A program made the position numbers and the translations under genes. This document shows positions 46,029 through 53,738 of a stretch of DNA of 64,000 nt, one piece after another. The notes below the pieces were generated by a model. That model searched no databases. It was not told the origin of the DNA and saw only the letters and a list, made by a program, of their open reading frames with translations. Numbering within the stretch: position 1 is the stretch's first letter; each line of letters opens with the position of its first letter. The DNA comes from Gemmatimonadota bacterium. Lineage in GTDB: Bacteria > Gemmatimonadota > Gemmatimonadetes > Gemmatimonadales > GWC2-71-9. The DNA lies in contig QHUU01000068.1 in the NCBI GenBank assembly GCA_003222155.1, positions 1 through 64,000 of the forward strand, read 5' to 3'.

Positions 46029-47372
46029 ATGGCTCGTATTGACGTGTTGATGCCCCAGATGGGCGAATCGATCGCCGAGGGCACGCTCAGCAAGTGGCTC
46101 AAGCAGCTCGGCGACGAGGTGAAGCGCGACGAGCCGCTGTTCGAGATCTCCACCGACAAGGTGGACGCGGAGATACCTGCGCCGCAGGCCGGCGTGCTCG
46201 CCGAGATCAAGGTGCAGGAAGGGCAGACGGTCCCGGTGCAGACGCTCGTGGCCGTGATCGAGACCGATAAGGCGGCGGCGAAGGCGCCCAAGGCCGCAGC
46301 TGTCATGGCGCCTCCCGTCGCAGCAGCCCAGCGGGCGCCCGCTGCTTCGGGGGCTGCGGTCGCGTCGTCGCCGCCGGCTGCCACTGCCCCTTCCCGCCCT
46401 CTACCGCCTTCTACCGCCCCGGTGAAGGGCGGGGACGGGGCAGAGACCGCCGAAGAGCGCCTCCGCCGCAAGTCCACGCCCCTGGTGCGCAAGATCGCCG
46501 CCGAGCACCGCGTCGACATCTCGACGATTCCGGGAACGGGCTTCGCGGGCCGGGTCACCAAGCAGGACATCCTGGGCGTCATCGAGCGCGGGGCGCCTGC
46601 CGCCCCCCGCGCCCCCGGCCCCCAGCCCCTCGGCCCCACGGTCGAGCACCCCGTCGTCACGCCCTGGCCCGGCGACCGGGTCGAGCCGTTCTCCAAGATC
46701 CGCAAGATCACGGCCGATCACATGATCATGTCGCGGCGCGTGTCGGCGCACGTGACGAGCTTCTTCGAGGTCGATTACAGTCGCGTCGCCGAGCTGCGCC
46801 GCAAACACAAGGCGGCCAACGCGGAGCGCGGTGTGAACCTCACGTACCTCGCGTTCATCGCGAAAGCGTGCGCCGAGAACCTGCGGAAACACGCCGTCGT
46901 GAACGCGGCGGTCTCGGGCGACAGCATCATCTACCGCCAGGACGTGAACATCGGGATCGCGGTGGCGCTCGATTGGGGGCTGATCGTCCCGGTGGTGAAG
47001 CGCGCGGACGAGCTGTCGCTGTCGGGACTGGCGCGCGCGATCAGCGATATGGGCGAGCGGGCCCGCACCAAGAAGCTGTCGCCCGACGAGATCCAGCGCG
47101 GCACCTTCACCATCACCAATCCCGGCGTGTTCGGATCGTACGCCGGCGCCCCTATCATCAATCAGCCGCAGGTGGCGATCCTCGGGGTCGGCGCGATCGA
47201 GAAGCGTCCCAAGGTCGTCACGTTGCCCGACGGCACGGACACGATCGCGATCCGCACCATGGGAATGGTATCCATGTCCTACGACCACCGCGTGGTGGAC
47301 GGCGCCGACGCGGATCGGTTCCTCGCCGACGTGAAGCGGACGCTCGAGAACTTCCCCGAGGGAGCGATCTAG
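46029..47372 (+). CDS. 2-oxoacid dehydrogenase E2 acyltransferase
   Basis: A 447-residue acyltransferase core. One lipoyl domain (~1-78) with lipoyl-lysine K44 in S-T-D-K-V; Ala/Pro linker (~85-140); peripheral-subunit-binding domain (~150-187: 'TPLVRKIAAEHRVDISTIPGTG'); catalytic domain (~215-447) ending 'MSYDHRVVDGADADRFL' with the active histidine. Part of the linker is coded by CCGCCYTCTA decamers (46394-46418), the reverse complement of a repeat seen elsewhere in the window. Confidence 0.94.
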   Translation: MARIDVLMPQMGESIAEGTLSKWLKQLGDEVKRDEPLFEISTDKVDAEIPAPQAGVLAEIKVQEGQTVPVQTLVAVIETDKAAAKAPKAAAVMAPPVAAAQRAPAASGAAVASSPPAATAPSRPLPPSTAPVKGGDGAETAEERLRRKSTPLVRKIAAEHRVDISTIPGTGFAGRVTKQDILGVIERGAPAAPRAPGPQPLGPTVEHPVVTPWPGDRVEPFSKIRKITADHMIMSRRVSAHVTSFFEVDYSRVAELRRKHKAANAERGVNLTYLAFIAKACAENLRKHAVVNAAVSGDSIIYRQDVNIGIAVALDWGLIVPVVKRADELSLSGLARAISDMGERARTKKLSPDEIQRGTFTITNPGVFGSYAGAPIINQPQVAILGVGAIEKRPKVVTLPDGTDTIAIRTMGMVSMSYDHRVVDGADADRFLADVKRTLENFPEGAI

Positions 47373-47373
47373 C

Positions 47374-47688
47374 ATGCCCAAGGTGCTCACCGCCGCGCGC
47401 GTACGCGTGCCCCCGACCAACGAGGCCGACTACCTCGCCACCTTGCGCGAGCTGTGCCAGTTCGCCGAGGCGCGGGGCCAACGCATCTGGGTGTTCCGCA
47501 ACGCCAAGGATCCGCAGCTGTTCACCGAATTCTCCGAGAGCCAGACGGAGATGTCGCACCGGGCCCAGGCGTCCCGGCTCCCCGAGGAGATCAAGCTCGA
47601 AAAGCGGCTGCAGGGCCTCGGCAGGTACGCTCCCGACGCTTGGGAGCTGTGGACCGAAGTGTCGCTCGCGGCGGCGGCGGAGGCATAG
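47374..47688 (+). CDS. hypothetical protein, possible dimeric alpha/beta barrel
   Basis: A 104-residue protein starting 1 bp after E2. 'AARVRVPPTNEADYLATLRELCQFAEARGQRIWVFRNAKDPQLFTEFSES' has the strand-helix-strand pattern of ABM-like ferredoxin folds, but no functional residue stands out. Co-transcribed with the dehydrogenase genes. Confidence 0.6.
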   Translation: MPKVLTAARVRVPPTNEADYLATLRELCQFAEARGQRIWVFRNAKDPQLFTEFSESQTEMSHRAQASRLPEEIKLEKRLQGLGRYAPDAWELWTEVSLAAAAEA

Positions 47689-47696
47689 GCGGGGCG

Positions 47697-47966
47697 ATGG
47701 CGCGGCGCGAGATCGTGGTGGATGGTGGGACTTGGGACGTGTCTCCGTCGGGCCGCGTCAGCGTGTACGGGCGCGACCAGTTCGGGATCGTGTTCCAGCA
47801 GGGGACGGGGCCGGAACGCCGCCGCCGGTTCACCCGCTTCGCGCCGGTCGGCCACCGCAGCCCCGACGCGGCGCTGGCCGAGCTGTCCGAACGGGACCTG
47901 GTGCAGCTGTTTCACCAGTCGCAACCGGCGTGGACGGCGCCGGAGAGTGCCTACGGCGCACGTTGA
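47697..47966 (+). CDS. small hypothetical protein
   Basis: An 89-residue protein: beta-rich N-terminal half ('REIVVDGGTWDVSPSGRVSVYGRDQFGIVFQ') and a helical C-terminal segment ('SPDAALAELSERDLVQLFHQS'). Not recognised. It overlaps the PHP gene by 20 bp. Confidence 0.5.
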   Translation: MARREIVVDGGTWDVSPSGRVSVYGRDQFGIVFQQGTGPERRRRFTRFAPVGHRSPDAALAELSERDLVQLFHQSQPAWTAPESAYGAR

Positions 47967-48822
47967 TCTGCACTGTCACTCCACGGCGTCGGATGGAGAG
48001 TATCCTCCGGCCGAGGTGGCGCAGCGCGCCCACGGGGCGGGTCTCGTCGCCATCGCGCTGACCGATCACGACACCACCGGCGGCGTTCCCGAAGCCGCGC
48101 ACGCGGGCGCGGCGCTCGGCGTCCGCGTCGTGTCGGGGTGCGAGTTCAGCGTCAAGGCGCCCTGGGGCGAGCTGCACCTGCTCGGCTACTTCCTGCCGCC
48201 CGGGCACCCGCGGCTCGAGGAGTTTCTCGCCGGCACGCGGGCGGCGCGCCAACGCCGCGCCGAGCAGATCGTCGCACACCTGCGCCGGCTCGGCGTGGTC
48301 ATCGACCTGGCGGACGTGATGGCGGCGGCGGACGGCGGCGCGCTGGGCCGCCCGCACGTGGCTCGGGTGCTGGTCGAGCGCGGCGTGAGCAGCGATATCA
48401 ACGAGGCGTTCGGACGCTACCTGGGTCGTGGCCGGCCGGCGTACGTCGAGAAGCCCCTGCCGACGCTGCGCCAGGTCACCGACCTGCTTCACGCGGTGGG
48501 CGGCCTCGCCGTGGCGGCGCATCTGGGCGACCGCGGCAGCGAGGGCCAGATTCGGCAGTTTCAAGCGGATGGCCTCGACGGGCTCGAGGTGCGCCACCCC
48601 AGCCATTCGGAGGCGACCGAGCGGCGGCTCGCCGCGCTGGCCGAGCGCCTCGGGCTCGTCATCAGCGGCGGCTCGGATTGGCACGGCGACACGGAGCTGG
48701 GCGACTCACACGCCGGGCTGGGCGACATGGACGTCCCGCTCGAATGGCTTGAAAAACTCGAACAGCGTCGAGCGACGGCGTCTCGCGAAACCGTCGCGCA
48801 GAACCGTAAGGACGACTCATGA
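47947..48822 (+). CDS. PHP-domain phosphoesterase
   Basis: A 291-residue metal-dependent phosphoesterase of the PHP family (YciV/RNase AM-like length). Metal motifs: V-D-L-H-C-H-S-T-A-S-D-G at the N-terminus, A-L-T-D-H-D-T, 'GCEFSV', 'AAHLGDRG' and the C-terminal S-D-W-H-G-D. Likely acts on nucleoside 3',5'-bisphosphates or short RNA; not decidable here. GTG at 47947 gives the first metal motif with four residues to spare. Its stop overlaps the next ATG. Confidence 0.83.
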   Translation: MPTAHVDLHCHSTASDGEYPPAEVAQRAHGAGLVAIALTDHDTTGGVPEAAHAGAALGVRVVSGCEFSVKAPWGELHLLGYFLPPGHPRLEEFLAGTRAARQRRAEQIVAHLRRLGVVIDLADVMAAADGGALGRPHVARVLVERGVSSDINEAFGRYLGRGRPAYVEKPLPTLRQVTDLLHAVGGLAVAAHLGDRGSEGQIRQFQADGLDGLEVRHPSHSEATERRLAALAERLGLVISGGSDWHGDTELGDSHAGLGDMDVPLEWLEKLEQRRATASRETVAQNRKDDS

Positions 48823-49259
48823 GCGAGCTGTTGGCAATCGGCAGCAACGCACCCGCGTTCACCGCCCCGGCCTCGGACGGCAAGACCTATCGTCTGGCGG
48901 ACGTTCTCAAGGGCGCGCACGTCGCCTTGGTGTTCTATCCGGGAAACAACACCCCCGGCTGAAACCGCCAACTCTCCGCCGTGCGCGACGAGATGGCCAA
49001 GTTCCAGACAGCCGGGATCCAGCCCTTCGGCGTGAACCCCGCCGGCGTGGACAGCCATGCCGGCTACGTCCGCAAGCTGGCATTCAATTTTCCGCTGCTC
49101 TCCGATCCGGAACGCGCGATCGCGCGCGCGTACCACGCGCTCAAGGACGACGGCAAAGGGATCCAGCGCACCGTGTACGTCGTGAGCAAGGACGGGACGA
49201 TCGCGTTCGCGCAGCGCGGCGCACCGCCGGTCGACGAGATCGTCGCCAGTGCCCCCTGA
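48819..49259 (+). CDS. peroxiredoxin (PrxQ/Bcp-like), predicted selenoprotein with Sec48
   Basis: A 146-residue thiol/selenol peroxidase interrupted by an in-frame TGA at 48960-48962. Before it: A-L-V-F-Y-P-G-N-N-T-P-G; after it, same frame: N-R-Q-L-S-A-V-R-D-E. Bcp/PrxQ enzymes read F-Y-P-x-x-x-T-P-G-C here, so the TGA sits exactly on the peroxidatic cysteine. The remainder (V-N-P-A-G-V-D-S-H, 'FPLLSDPERAIARAYHALKDD', 'TVYVVSKDGTIAF') is intact Prx. A hairpin suited to SECIS follows. No resolving cysteine near Sec. ATG overlaps the PHP stop; the end overlaps the SDR gene. A broken gene is the alternative reading, weakened by the second case at 53735. Confidence 0.85.
48967..48997 (+). promoter_or_regulatory. 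predicted bacterial SECIS hairpin of the peroxiredoxin mRNA
   Basis: Starts 4 nt after the TGA. Stem GCCA/TGGC, 2-nt bulge AC, TCTC/GAGA, opposite bulge AC, CGC/GCG, apical loop CGTGC. Eleven base pairs in all. The loop begins 17 nt after the TGA and has G as its second base, within the known range for SelB-binding bacterial SECIS elements. Confidence 0.65.
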
Positions 49260-49974
49260 CTTTCGGGGCAAGGTGGCGCTCGTGACGGGCGTCGGCCGGG
49301 TGGGCCAGATCGGTCACGCCGTCGCCACCGGGTTCGGCCGGGCCGGCGCGCAGCTCGTCATCGCAGACGTGAACGCGCCCGGACTCGCCGTGCGCGCGCA
49401 GGAGTTCGCGGCCCAGGGATTCCCAGTCCAGGCCGCGGCGGGCGACTTGACGACGCCCGAGGCGGCGCGCCGCGCCGTAGCCGCGGCGCGGGAGGGGTTC
49501 GGCGGGCTCGACGTCGTGGTGAACGTGGCGGGTGGGCTCCTCAACTACGGTCCGGTGCTCGACCTCGCGCCCGAGCAGCTCGAGCGCGAGCTCGCCGTCA
49601 ACATCAAGACGACGTTCTTCGTGTCGCAGGCGGCCATCCCGCGCCTGCGGGAGCGGCGCGGCGGCGCCATCGTGAACTTCGCCTCGATGGCCGTGCTGAA
49701 GCCCCAGGCCCAGATGGCCGGCTACATCGCGGCCAAGGCCGCCGTCGCGGGGCTCACCCGCGCCCTGGCGCGCGAGCTCTCGGGCGACCGCATCCGTGTG
49801 AACGCAGTGGCGCCCGGGACCATGCGGACCGCCGACAACCTCGCACAGATGAAGGACGCGAAGGTGCGCTGGGTGGAGCTCGACGATCTGGTCGCCGCGG
49901 TGCTGTACCTGGCGAGCGACGAGGCGCGGGCCGTGAGCGGCGAGATCCTCCCCGTGGCCGGAGGGGACGTCTGA
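49249..49974 (+). CDS. short-chain dehydrogenase/reductase
   Basis: A 241-residue NAD(P)-dependent SDR. Cofactor motif T-G-V-G-R-V-G-Q-I-G at ~14-23 (an insertion relative to TGxxxGIG), 'VVNVAGGLL' for NNAG, catalytic S in N-F-A-S-M and Y-x-x-x-K in G-Y-I-A-A-K. The C-terminus 'SDEARAVSGEILPVAGGDV' is typical. GTG at 49249 overlaps the peroxiredoxin end by 11 bp. Substrate unknown. Confidence 0.88.
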   Translation: MPPDFRGKVALVTGVGRVGQIGHAVATGFGRAGAQLVIADVNAPGLAVRAQEFAAQGFPVQAAAGDLTTPEAARRAVAAAREGFGGLDVVVNVAGGLLNYGPVLDLAPEQLERELAVNIKTTFFVSQAAIPRLRERRGGAIVNFASMAVLKPQAQMAGYIAAKAAVAGLTRALARELSGDRIRVNAVAPGTMRTADNLAQMKDAKVRWVELDDLVAAVLYLASDEARAVSGEILPVAGGDV

Positions 49975-49988
49975 GCGCTCCAGTCGTG

Positions 49989-50750
49989 ATGCGCGACGTC
50001 ATCGTGGTCGGGGGAGGCTGCTACGGCAGCTTCTACGCCACCCAGCTCGCCCGGGCCAAAGAGCGGGGCAAGGCCCGCTTCCGGCGCGTGGTGGTGGTGG
50101 ATCGGGAGCCGGAGTGCCGCGCCCGTCGCGAGCTGGGTGACGCACCGGACCGCGCGTTCGTGGTGGGCGACTGGGGCGCCTACTTCCACGAGTTCCTCGG
50201 CGCGGCCGCTCCCGCGCGCTCCACCGAGCCACAGGACTACATCGTCCCGTCGCCGCTCATGCCGCATCTCATGTTCGAGTGGGTGCGCGATCGTGCGCGC
50301 GAGCGGTGGCCCGGACGCCCGGTCGAGGTCGCCCCGGTCCCCGACACTCTGGGCACGCCGTACGATCGCACGGCCCCCGCCCCCGACCATACGCGCTATG
50401 TGTCATTCGCGGACTGGATCTGCCCCACGCATTGCATCGAGCCCGCCATCTGTCCGGCGATCGGCGGCTCGCGGACCTGGGAGATGGGTGACGCCGTGCG
50501 CGCGCTCGCCGGGCGGCTACGCACGGCCGGCCAGCCGGTCCACGGGCCGGTGTTGTTCGTATGTCGCCATCACGTGTTCGGCGTCGGCACGTTCGCGGTG
50601 GAGACGGTGCTGGCAGGGGATGAGATCGTACGGGGGGCGGGGGAGACCGGGGCGGAGGCCGCCGTGTTGGTCGGGACGATCTCGAGCTGCCACGGAGCGG
50701 TGAACCTGTTGCGAATCGGGGCGGCAAGGACGGCAAGGGTGCCGCCTTGA
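49989..50750 (+). CDS. Rossmann-fold protein with cysteine-rich segment, unknown function
   Basis: A 253-residue protein. The N-terminus M-R-D-V-I-V-V-G-G-G-C-Y-G-S-F-Y-A is a dinucleotide-binding motif with a following basic/acidic strand end ('VVVVDREPECRA'). A segment near 155-175 reads D-W-I-C-P-T-H-C-I-E-P-A-I-C-P-A, three cysteines spaced like an iron-sulfur or zinc site. I do not recognise the family. It is co-transcribed with an SDR and a thioredoxin reductase, which favours a redox role. A GTG at 49986 is an alternative start. Confidence 0.6.
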   Translation: MRDVIVVGGGCYGSFYATQLARAKERGKARFRRVVVVDREPECRARRELGDAPDRAFVVGDWGAYFHEFLGAAAPARSTEPQDYIVPSPLMPHLMFEWVRDRARERWPGRPVEVAPVPDTLGTPYDRTAPAPDHTRYVSFADWICPTHCIEPAICPAIGGSRTWEMGDAVRALAGRLRTAGQPVHGPVLFVCRHHVFGVGTFAVETVLAGDEIVRGAGETGAEAAVLVGTISSCHGAVNLLRIGAARTARVPP

Positions 50751-51124
50751 GCCGCCCTCTGCCGCCCATGACTCCCGACGACCGCCGAGCGAGCCTCCTG
50801 CGTGCTCGCGATTTGTTCAACGCCGGCGAGTATTGGCTCGCCCACGAGGCGCTGGAAACCGTGTGGCGTTCTATTATTAGCGACGGGAACCGCGATGCGG
50901 CACGCGTTTGGCAGGGGCTCATCCAGGCGGCCGCGGCGCTGCTGCACCAGCGCCGTGGCAACCGGCACGGCGTTGCGGCGGTGGGCCGGGCCGCGCTCGA
51001 CAAGCTGGCAGGCGCTCAGCGGTCCGACGTGGAATTCGAAACGGAGCGGTTCCGCGCGCACCTGGAGCGGGCGCTCGCGGGCGAAGCCGAGCCGCCGCGA
51101 CTCGAGTTGCAGACGGAGGCCTGA
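50747..51124 (+). CDS. DUF309 protein
   Basis: A 125-residue helical protein with the DUF309 pattern 'LFNAGEYWLAHEALETVWR' ... 'WQGLIQAAAALLHQRRGN'. Function unknown. TTG at 50747 overlaps the upstream stop (TTGA); ATG at 50768 is an alternative that would remove the short Pro-rich start, itself coded by GC-rich near-repeats. Confidence 0.78.
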   Translation: MSRPLPPMTPDDRRASLLRARDLFNAGEYWLAHEALETVWRSIISDGNRDAARVWQGLIQAAAALLHQRRGNRHGVAAVGRAALDKLAGAQRSDVEFETERFRAHLERALAGEAEPPRLELQTEA

Positions 51125-51130
51125 GGACCG

Positions 51131-52099
51131 ATGACTCCCAACCGTGCCAACGGATACGACGTGATCATCGTCGGTGCGGGGCCCGCAGGGTTGTGCGCCG
51201 CGATGTACGCCGGGCGGGGCATGCTGAAGGCGCTCACGATCGAGCGGGGCGCGCCCGGCGGCGAGCTCTTGAACACGGACCTGATCGAGGACTACATCGG
51301 GTTCGAGAGCATCAAGGGCTGGGAGCTGGCCCAGAAGATGACCGAGCACGCCAAGAAGTTCGGTGCGGAGATCATCACCGACACGGTGGAGCGAATCCGC
51401 CGCGGTGCGGATGGCCGGTTCGACGTCGCGACCACGCGGGGCACCACGTATCGTGCGCCCGCCGTGATCCTCACCGCCGGCGGCACGCCCGTGAAGCTCG
51501 GGGTGCCGGGGGAGAAGGAGCACGCGGGAAAGGGTGTGTCGTACTGCGCGGTGTGCGACGGCGCGTTCTTCAAAGGTGAAGTGCTCGCCGTCGTGGGCGG
51601 CGGCGACGCGGCCGTGGAGGAGGCGGACTATCTCACGCGCTACGCGACCAAGGTGTACATCGTCCATCGGCGCGACCAGCTGCGGGCGTCCAGGATCATT
51701 CAGGAGCGCGCCTTCGCGAACCCCAAAATCGAGATGGTCTGGAACAAGCGCGTGCTCGAGATCGGGGGCACGGAGCGCGGGACCGATCGCCTCGTCCTCG
51801 AGGACACGCTGACGGGAGGGCGCGCCACGCTGGCGGTCGGGGGCGTCTTCATCTTCGTCGGCTTCAAGCCCAACTCCGGACTGGTCGAGGGGCACGCGAA
51901 GCACGACGCGGCCGGGTACTTCATCACCGACGAACGAATGATGACCTCCATCCCGGGGCTGTTCGCCGCGGGCGACGTGCGCAGCCAGCTCACGCGCCAG
52001 ATCACCACGGCGGTGGGCGATGCGACCACCGCGGCGATCGCCGTGGAGAAGTATCTCGCGGGCTTGCGGGAGCGCGCGAAGGCGGGCGTCGCCTCATGA
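51131..52099 (+). CDS. trxB: thioredoxin-disulfide reductase
   Basis: A 322-residue FAD/NADPH flavoenzyme. FAD motif G-A-G-P-A-G at 15-20, redox pair C139-A-V-C142-D, NADPH motif 'VVGGGDAAVEEADYL' (~155-169), 'VHRRDQLRA' and C-terminal FAD motif 'GLFAAGDVRSQLTRQ'. It lies between the two predicted selenoprotein genes in the same operon and is the obvious source of electrons for them through a thioredoxin. No thioredoxin gene is in the window. Confidence 0.94.
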   Translation: MTPNRANGYDVIIVGAGPAGLCAAMYAGRGMLKALTIERGAPGGELLNTDLIEDYIGFESIKGWELAQKMTEHAKKFGAEIITDTVERIRRGADGRFDVATTRGTTYRAPAVILTAGGTPVKLGVPGEKEHAGKGVSYCAVCDGAFFKGEVLAVVGGGDAAVEEADYLTRYATKVYIVHRRDQLRASRIIQERAFANPKIEMVWNKRVLEIGGTERGTDRLVLEDTLTGGRATLAVGGVFIFVGFKPNSGLVEGHAKHDAAGYFITDERMMTSIPGLFAAGDVRSQLTRQITTAVGDATTAAIAVEKYLAGLRERAKAGVAS

Positions 52100-52734
52100 A
52101 GGTCGTGCCGATCCCGAACGGCCAGTTCGTCGAGAACTGCTATCTCGTCATCGACGAAGCCGGCGGTGAATGCGCGGTCATCGACCCTGGGGAGGAGGCG
52201 GGCTTGATCGCCCACAAGGTGGCGGCGGCGGGCGTACACCCCGTCGCGATCTGGCTGACCCACGCCCACATCGATCACGTCGTCGGCGTCCCTCGGCTCA
52301 AGGCCGACACCGGAGCGCCCGTCTACCTCCACCCCGGCGACCGGATGCTCTACGATCATGTGCCGGACCAGGCGGCGGCCTTCGGCCTGCGGGCCGCTCC
52401 GCTGCCTGCGCCCGATCACACCCTCGTGCACGGCGATGTGTTGCGGGTGGGCGCGCTCGAGTTCCGGGTGCGACACGCCCCCGGTCACTCGCCGGGAAGC
52501 GTCGTGTTCGAAGGACAGGGCGTCGCGTTCAGCGGGGACGTGCTGTTCCAGGGCTCGATCGGACGGACCGACCTGCCCGGAGGAGACTTCGAGACGCTGA
52601 TGCGCAGCATCGAGCGCGAGTTGCTTACGCTGCCCGATTCGACCATCGTGTACTGCGGGCATGGACCGGAAACCACCGTGGGACGCGAGCGCCGAGCCAA
52701 CCCCTTCCTCACCGGCGCCCATCGGCTCGGCTAG
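52096..52734 (+). CDS. MBL-fold hydrolase (glyoxalase II-like)
   Basis: A 212-residue metallo-beta-lactamase-fold hydrolase. Zinc motif L-T-H56-A-H58-I-D60-H61, further ligands in 'HAPGHSPGS', 'FSGDVLF' and 'VYCGHGPET'. Resembles YcbL/glyoxalase II proteins that hydrolyse thioesters. ATG overlaps the trxB stop by 4 bp. Confidence 0.9.
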   Translation: MKVVPIPNGQFVENCYLVIDEAGGECAVIDPGEEAGLIAHKVAAAGVHPVAIWLTHAHIDHVVGVPRLKADTGAPVYLHPGDRMLYDHVPDQAAAFGLRAAPLPAPDHTLVHGDVLRVGALEFRVRHAPGHSPGSVVFEGQGVAFSGDVLFQGSIGRTDLPGGDFETLMRSIERELLTLPDSTIVYCGHGPETTVGRERRANPFLTGAHRLG

Positions 52735-52852
52735 AGCGCCGCGACCGACCTGCCTGCGTTGCGGGGTCGAAGTCCGGCCCCGGCCGTGGGGCTGCCGGAA
52801 CCCGTGCCCCAACTGCGGCTTCAATTATCCGCTGGGCGACTGTTCCGACTGA
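52661..52852 (+). CDS. small zinc-ribbon protein
   Basis: Up to 63 residues. The C-terminal half is a compact cysteine-rich unit: C31-L-R-C34-G, C45-R-N-P-C49-P-N-C52-G-F-N-Y-P-L-G-D-C61-S-D. The ATG at 52661 lies inside the MBL gene, giving a 74-bp overlap, so a later start is possible, although no ATG or GTG is obvious before the first cysteine pair. Conserved-looking cysteine spacing argues for a real gene. Confidence 0.55.
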   Translation: MDRKPPWDASAEPTPSSPAPIGSARAPRPTCLRCGVEVRPRPWGCRNPCPNCGFNYPLGDCSD

Positions 52853-52862
52853 GCCGGGCGGC

Positions 52863-53738
52863 ATGATCAACCACCTGCTGGCACTGGCGCTCCTGGGAGT
52901 GGACTGCGTCGTCCGCGCCTGGCGCATCCAGCTCGTGACCTGGACGGCGGGTGGCCGGCTGTCGTTCGGCGACGCGTTCCGCCTCAATCTGTACGGCGAA
53001 GCCGCTTCGCAGCTCACCCCCAACCGCCTGGGAGGCGAGCCGGCGCGGTTCCTCGGCCTCACCGAAGCGGGGCTGCGACCCGTCACCGGCATCGTGGCGA
53101 TCGGCGTCGAAGTCGCGTGCGAGTGGCCGGTGTTCCTGCTGGCGGGGGCGGCGCTGTTCGCCTACTACGTGCCCGATTGGCGGGACGCCGCCCGGACCTG
53201 GCTGCACCGCCACCGGGCGGGTGAGCTCGTCACCGTCGAGATCATCGCGCTCATCGTCCTCGTGACGGCGTATCTATTGCAGCGGCTGGCGCGTGCGGGG
53301 TTCATCCGCCACCGGGTGCGCCGCCAGTGGCGCGTCGCGTGGGCGCACGTGCGCCGCGCCCCGCGGTGGGCGCTGGGCGCGGGGGCGCTCCTCACCGTGG
53401 TGAGCATCGTCGCGCGGGCGCTCATCCTGCCGGCGCTCGCGTGGGGCATGCCGGGCCGACCCCCGTTCGCGGAGATGTTCTACGGCGCGCTGGCGCTGCT
53501 GCACGCGCCCCTGGTGGTGCCGCTCCCATCCGGTGGCGGCGGCCTCGAGGTTGCCTTCCTGAACGGTTTCGCCGGAGATTTCGGTGCGCGCCAGGTGACG
53601 ATGCTGTTGCTGTGGCGGTTCTACACGGCCATCCTCCTGACCGGGCTCGGCGTCTACGCTCTGGTCCGGTCCATTGGTTATCGGGCCGCCGTCGAGGTGT
53701 TCAAGATCGGTTGGGGCAAGCGAAGAGAGGCACAATGA
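52863..53738 (+). CDS. flippase-like integral membrane protein (UPF0104/LPG synthase TM family)
   Basis: A 291-residue protein with about seven TM segments. 'FRLNLYGEAASQLTPNRLGGEPARFLGLTEAGL' is the conserved core of the lysylphosphatidylglycerol-synthase TM region family, and 'VPLPSGGGGLEVAFLNGFAG' matches its second motif (P-x-P-G-G-x-G-x-x-E). The N-terminus is shorter than usual by roughly one helix. Function in lipid or polyprenyl-sugar handling is inferred. Its stop overlaps the next ATG. Confidence 0.8.
   Translation: MINHLLALALLGVDCVVRAWRIQLVTWTAGGRLSFGDAFRLNLYGEAASQLTPNRLGGEPARFLGLTEAGLRPVTGIVAIGVEVACEWPVFLLAGAALFAYYVPDWRDAARTWLHRHRAGELVTVEIIALIVLVTAYLLQRLARAGFIRHRVRRQWRVAWAHVRRAPRWALGAGALLTVVSIVARALILPALAWGMPGRPPFAEMFYGALALLHAPLVVPLPSGGGGLEVAFLNGFAGDFGARQVTMLLLWRFYTAILLTGLGVYALVRSIGYRAAVEVFKIGWGKRREAQ

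Noticed and set aside
48960-48962. TGA as a simple nonsense mutation (pseudogene)
   Set aside because: The TGA falls exactly on the catalytic cysteine, both sides remain intact, a hairpin follows, and the same pattern recurs at 53981.
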